The notes below the pieces were generated by a model that was not told the DNA's origin, searched no databases, and saw only the letters and a program-made list of their open reading frames with translations. DNA of 8,165 bases from assembly GCA_000434115.1 (NCBI GenBank), contig FR894077.1, positions 1,146-9,310 on the forward strand, in the 5' to 3' direction. Source of the DNA: Roseburia sp. CAG:309. Lineage in GTDB: Bacteria > Bacillota > Clostridia > Lachnospirales > Lachnospiraceae. Of the stretch, positions 5,787 to 8,165 are shown piece after piece (positions within the stretch are counted from its first letter, which is position 1; every line of letters starts with the position of its first letter). The position numbers and the translations under genes were made by a program.

Positions 5787-7067
5787 ATGAAAAAAATAGG
5801 AATCGTAATATGTAATTATAATAAAAAAGACTATGTATTAAATTGTATCCAGAGTGTATTGGAATCCAAAAATCAGGATTTTGACCTGTATGTCGCAGAC
5901 AATGCATCGACTGATGGTTCGGTAGAAGCAATCAAAAAAACGTATGGAGATGCCGTTACGGTTTTGGTTAATCCTGAAAATTTAGGGGGATCCGGTGGAT
6001 TCAATCTTGGCATAAGGAAAATATTGGAAAATGGATACAAATATTTATGCTGTCTGGACAATGATATTTTGGTGGATGAAAATGCAATTGGCGCACTGGC
6101 AGACTATTTGGATGCGCATCCGGATACCGGCGTATGTGGTTCAATTGTTTATCATATGGATTATCCGGAATATGTACAGCAGTATGGATTGGATCTGGAT
6201 TTTGAAAACTTTACGGCAATTACCCACTATGCAGATTATCTGGACGATGGAAACATTCCGGAGGTCAATGAATGCGACACGGTAGCAACCTGTAGTGTTA
6301 TGCTGCGCACCCGTTTTATCAAAGAAAGCGATATCGGGATCATGCCGGAAGACAACTTTATTTACTGGGACGATATGGAATGGTGTTATCGTTTTCATCT
6401 TGCCGGCTATAAGGTGGTAACGATAAAAGACAGCGTCGTGCTGCACAAAATGGGGTCCAATGCAAAGCCGGTCAACACATTTATCAATTATTATATGTGG
6501 CGAAACCGGATTCATTTCTTTATGAAATATACACCGGAAGAAAAACTGGATCGTATGAGCTATTGTATACTAAGCAGTGTATTCGATGCAATGTATGAGA
6601 GCATGTACCGGGAAGAACACAATATTATGCAGACCATTTCTTATGCGTATTATGATGCCATCCGAGATGTGAGGGGAAAAGCCTCCGATGGGAAAATTAT
6701 GGAAAATGATGCCAGTGACAGCCGGTTTCAGTCGTATCTCCAGACGAAAAAAACATATTATCTGAAGGCAGATACGGCAGAAGAAGAGCAGGACGCACAG
6801 GCGTTTATTGAGGCATTACAGACCGGATGCCGGCGTGTGGAGCAGGAATCGGATGCAGATGTTACCATTGTAGTTTGTCCGTATATCATGCGGTGCAAGC
6901 GGGAACAATATCATGGAAAAGATCAGATTGTTTTAGATACGTATAAAAATGTTATTTTGGATGAAAACGACTGGGAGGCTGTATCACAGTACGATTATGC
7001 AAAATCCTTGTTTATCTATATGAACCAGGGAGCTTTTTTAGAGGCGACAAAAGCATTACGTAAATGA
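5787..7067 (+). CDS. Family 2 glycosyltransferase with unassigned C-terminal extension
   Basis: The 426-residue protein is predicted to transfer a sugar from a nucleotide-sugar donor to a glycan or lipid-linked acceptor. The GT-A fold is clear: VICNYN (7-12), ADNASTDGS (37-45), NLGGSGGFNLG (65-75), the metal-binding DxD equivalent LDND (90-93), and the catalytic-base region WDDMEWCYR (194-202) followed by LAGYKV. VLHKMGS (219-225) and YYMWRN (236-241) recall rhamnosyl- and galactofuranosyl-transferases. Residues from about 250 to 426 match nothing I recognise: a helical stretch with Tyr-rich SYAYYDAIRD, then a charged region with a hydrophobic strand (VTIVVCPY). No signal peptide or membrane segment is evident, so it is cytoplasmic or peripheral. 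Donor and acceptor are unknown. Arg codons such as CGG, CGA and AGG appear here but are scarce in the butyrate genes, suggesting lower expression. The deacetylase gene follows after 57 nt. Confidence 0.85.
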   Translation: MKKIGIVICNYNKKDYVLNCIQSVLESKNQDFDLYVADNASTDGSVEAIKKTYGDAVTVLVNPENLGGSGGFNLGIRKILENGYKYLCCLDNDILVDENAIGALADYLDAHPDTGVCGSIVYHMDYPEYVQQYGLDLDFENFTAITHYADYLDDGNIPEVNECDTVATCSVMLRTRFIKESDIGIMPEDNFIYWDDMEWCYRFHLAGYKVVTIKDSVVLHKMGSNAKPVNTFINYYMWRNRIHFFMKYTPEEKLDRMSYCILSSVFDAMYESMYREEHNIMQTISYAYYDAIRDVRGKASDGKIMENDASDSRFQSYLQTKKTYYLKADTAEEEQDAQAFIEALQTGCRRVEQESDADVTIVVCPYIMRCKREQYHGKDQIVLDTYKNVILDENDWEAVSQYDYAKSLFIYMNQGAFLEATKALRK

Positions 7068-7124
7068 GTAAAATTTGATACAATAGGAAAGTACACGATT
7101 TGATTAAATAATTGGAGAGAAACT

Positions 7125-7961
7125 ATGAAACAATGTTATATGAGATTTCCGGGAGGAAAGAAAAAAGCATTTACCATCAGTTATGATGATAATATTACGC
7201 AGGATGAGCGCCTGATCAAAAAAATGGAACAATACCATATCAAGGGAACGTTCAATATCATTCCCGGCTGGTTTTCCAAGGAAGATGCGGTATTTCCGGA
7301 AGGAGAAACGTATATTAATGTAACAGAAAAAAAAGCAAAAGATTTGTATGATAATTCACTTGTTGAAGTGGCAAATCATGGATATGACCATCAAAAATCC
7401 ACGACTGTTCCAACGATGCAGCTGATGGAAGATATTATCAAATGCCGCCGGGAACTGGAAAACATGTATGACAGAATCATTACCGGATATGCCTATCCGT
7501 ATGGTTTATATAATGAAACGTTGATTCAGATATTAAAAAATGCCGGAATCAGTTATGCTCGTACGGTAGAGAGTACTTATAAATTTCATCTGCCGGAAGA
7601 CTGGCTGATCCTTAATCCGACCTGTCACCATGCGGAACCGGAATTAATGGAACTGGCAGAGAAATTTTTGAATGATACGGTAGCAGATGATTCCTATCTG
7701 TTTTATGTTTGGGGACATACCTTTGAATTTGATGAGCAGGATAACTGGCATATTGTTGATGACTTGTTTGAAAAAGTGGCGAATAAAGAGGATGTCTGGT
7801 ATGCAACAAATGGAGAAATTTGCAATTATCATCAAAAATATAAACAATTAATTTTTTCACAAGATGGCAAACGGATCTACAATCCAACAGATGCCACCAT
7901 CTGGCTGGAGATAGATAATACAGTAATGTCTATCCGGTCGGGAGAGACCAAGAAACTGTAA
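7125..7961 (+). CDS. NodB-type polysaccharide deacetylase (carbohydrate esterase family 4), cytoplasmic
   Basis: The 278-residue protein belongs to the NodB-homology group, metal-dependent enzymes that remove N- or O-acetyl groups from glycans. Motif 1 is SYDDN (19-23; catalytic and metal Asp21/Asp22), motif 2 is NHGYDH (84-89; metal His85 and His89), motif 3 is a variant AYPYG (123-127, lacking the Arg of the usual RPPYG), and WGH (196-198) supplies a late His. The Asp-His-His metal triad is therefore intact. No signal peptide or transmembrane segment precedes the domain, unlike typical peptidoglycan deacetylases. About 40 C-terminal residues look beta-rich (YNPTDATIWLEIDN). ATG 7125 follows GGAGAG (7114-7119). 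The neighbouring glycosyltransferase suggests a shared glycan substrate; this is inference, and the substrate cannot be named. Confidence 0.83.
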   Translation: MKQCYMRFPGGKKKAFTISYDDNITQDERLIKKMEQYHIKGTFNIIPGWFSKEDAVFPEGETYINVTEKKAKDLYDNSLVEVANHGYDHQKSTTVPTMQLMEDIIKCRRELENMYDRIITGYAYPYGLYNETLIQILKNAGISYARTVESTYKFHLPEDWLILNPTCHHAEPELMELAEKFLNDTVADDSYLFYVWGHTFEFDEQDNWHIVDDLFEKVANKEDVWYATNGEICNYHQKYKQLIFSQDGKRIYNPTDATIWLEIDNTVMSIRSGETKKL

Positions 7962-7970
7962 AAAAATTAC

Positions 7971-7990
7971 ATATAACGAAAAGGTTATAT
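7971..7990. repeat. AT-rich inverted repeat after the deacetylase gene
   Basis: ATATAAC (7971-7977) and GTTATAT (7984-7990) form a perfect seven-base inverted repeat around GAAAAG. No T-run follows on the + strand, so termination is unlikely. It lies 20 bases upstream of the -35 box at 8011 and could be a regulator site for that promoter, or chance in AT-rich DNA. Confidence 0.3.
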
Positions 7991-8010
7991 CGATTATAGG
8001 AATTTCTAAT

Positions 8011-8039
8011 TTGCCTTTTTCGAAAAACTGTGCTACACT
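8011..8039 (+). promoter_or_regulatory. Sigma-A-like promoter for the gene beyond the right edge
   Basis: TTGCCT (8011-8016; four of six to TTGACA) and TACACT (8034-8039; four of six to TATAAT) are separated by exactly 17 nt. A TG at 8031-8032 gives an extended -10 (TGC before TACACT). The spacer is rich in A and T. Transcription would start near 8045-8047 and run toward the right edge, giving a leader of at least 115 nt before the next gene. Confidence 0.62.
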
Positions 8040-8105
8040 ATATGATAGTGAGATAAATAATGCTAGCAAGGTATTTTTGATAATCCTTTTTCATACTTTT
8101 TTCTG

Positions 8106-8141
8106 GTGGTACTATAGCGATATAGTGCCACTTACTTTTTT
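8106..8141 (+). terminator. Intrinsic terminator with GNRA loop in the next gene's leader
   Basis: GTGGTACTATA (8106-8116) pairs with TATAGTGCCAC (8121-8131), eleven pairs with one T-G, closed by the stable tetraloop GCGA. After four bases comes a run of six T (8136-8141). It may end transcripts from the deacetylase gene, those from the promoter at 8011-8039, or both. Lying between that promoter and a ribosome site, it is a candidate attenuator. Confidence 0.8.
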
Positions 8142-8156
8142 ATAAAAAAATAACGA

Positions 8157-8163
8157 TAGGAGG
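8157..8163 (+). promoter_or_regulatory. Shine-Dalgarno site of a gene starting past the window
   Basis: TAGGAGG stands 2 bases from the right edge with no start codon yet. A gene on the + strand is expected to start within about 10 bases after the window ends. Its identity cannot be seen. Confidence 0.7.
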
Positions 8164-8165
8164 CA

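Noticed and set aside
7075..7109. Promoter between the glycosyltransferase and deacetylase genes (TTGATA and TTAAAT)
   Set aside because: The spacing is 23 nt and transcription would start inside the ribosome site of the deacetylase gene.
8105..8120. T-box riboswitch, because GGTGGTAC resembles the core of the T-box sequence
   Set aside because: The leader from the promoter at 8011-8039 is too short for Stem I, no specifier loop or AGUA-type bulge is seen, and the match is explained by the terminator stem itself.

Overview
The window carries most of a classical butyrate-forming (crotonyl-CoA) gene cluster, all on the + strand, followed by two surface-glycan type genes and the leader of a further gene that starts just past the right edge. 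The order thl(partial)-crt-hbd-bcd-etfB-etfA, the strong AGGAGG-type ribosome sites, the moderate to low GC, the codon choice and the protein style point to an anaerobic Firmicute, most likely a butyrate-producing Lachnospiraceae gut bacterium. The genus cannot be fixed from the sequence alone.

Region 1 (1-5714): the 3' three quarters of an acetyl-CoA acetyltransferase gene, then crotonase, 3-hydroxybutyryl-CoA dehydrogenase, butyryl-CoA dehydrogenase and the two electron-transfer flavoprotein subunits. Gaps are 13-77 nt, each gene has its own Shine-Dalgarno site, and a strong intrinsic terminator (5735-5772) closes the unit. Together these enzymes condense two acetyl-CoA and reduce the product to butyryl-CoA. 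Bcd-EtfAB is expected to couple crotonyl-CoA reduction by NADH to ferredoxin reduction (flavin-based electron bifurcation). The last step to butyrate (CoA-transferase, or Ptb/Buk) is not here. The longest junction, crt-hbd, contains two overlapping, mutually exclusive perfect inverted repeats, the most unusual structure inside the operon.

Region 2 (5787-7961): a family 2 glycosyltransferase with a long unassigned C-terminal extension, then a NodB-type polysaccharide deacetylase without a signal peptide. They lie 57 nt apart and may be co-transcribed. Their codon use is more relaxed than that of the butyrate genes, so this looks like a separate, lower-expressed module, probably acting in the cytoplasm on a cell-surface or secreted glycan precursor.

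Region 3 (7962-8165): no gene of normal size. It holds an AT-rich inverted repeat, a good sigma-A-like promoter (8011-8039), a leader with an intrinsic terminator whose hairpin has a GCGA tetraloop (8106-8141), and a Shine-Dalgarno sequence (8157-8163) for the next gene outside the window. The promoter-terminator-ribosome-site order suggests attenuation.

I see no transposon, CRISPR array, tRNA or rRNA. The butyrate operon is a known system. The less explained parts are the crt-hbd palindromes, the glycosyltransferase/deacetylase pair and the right-edge leader.
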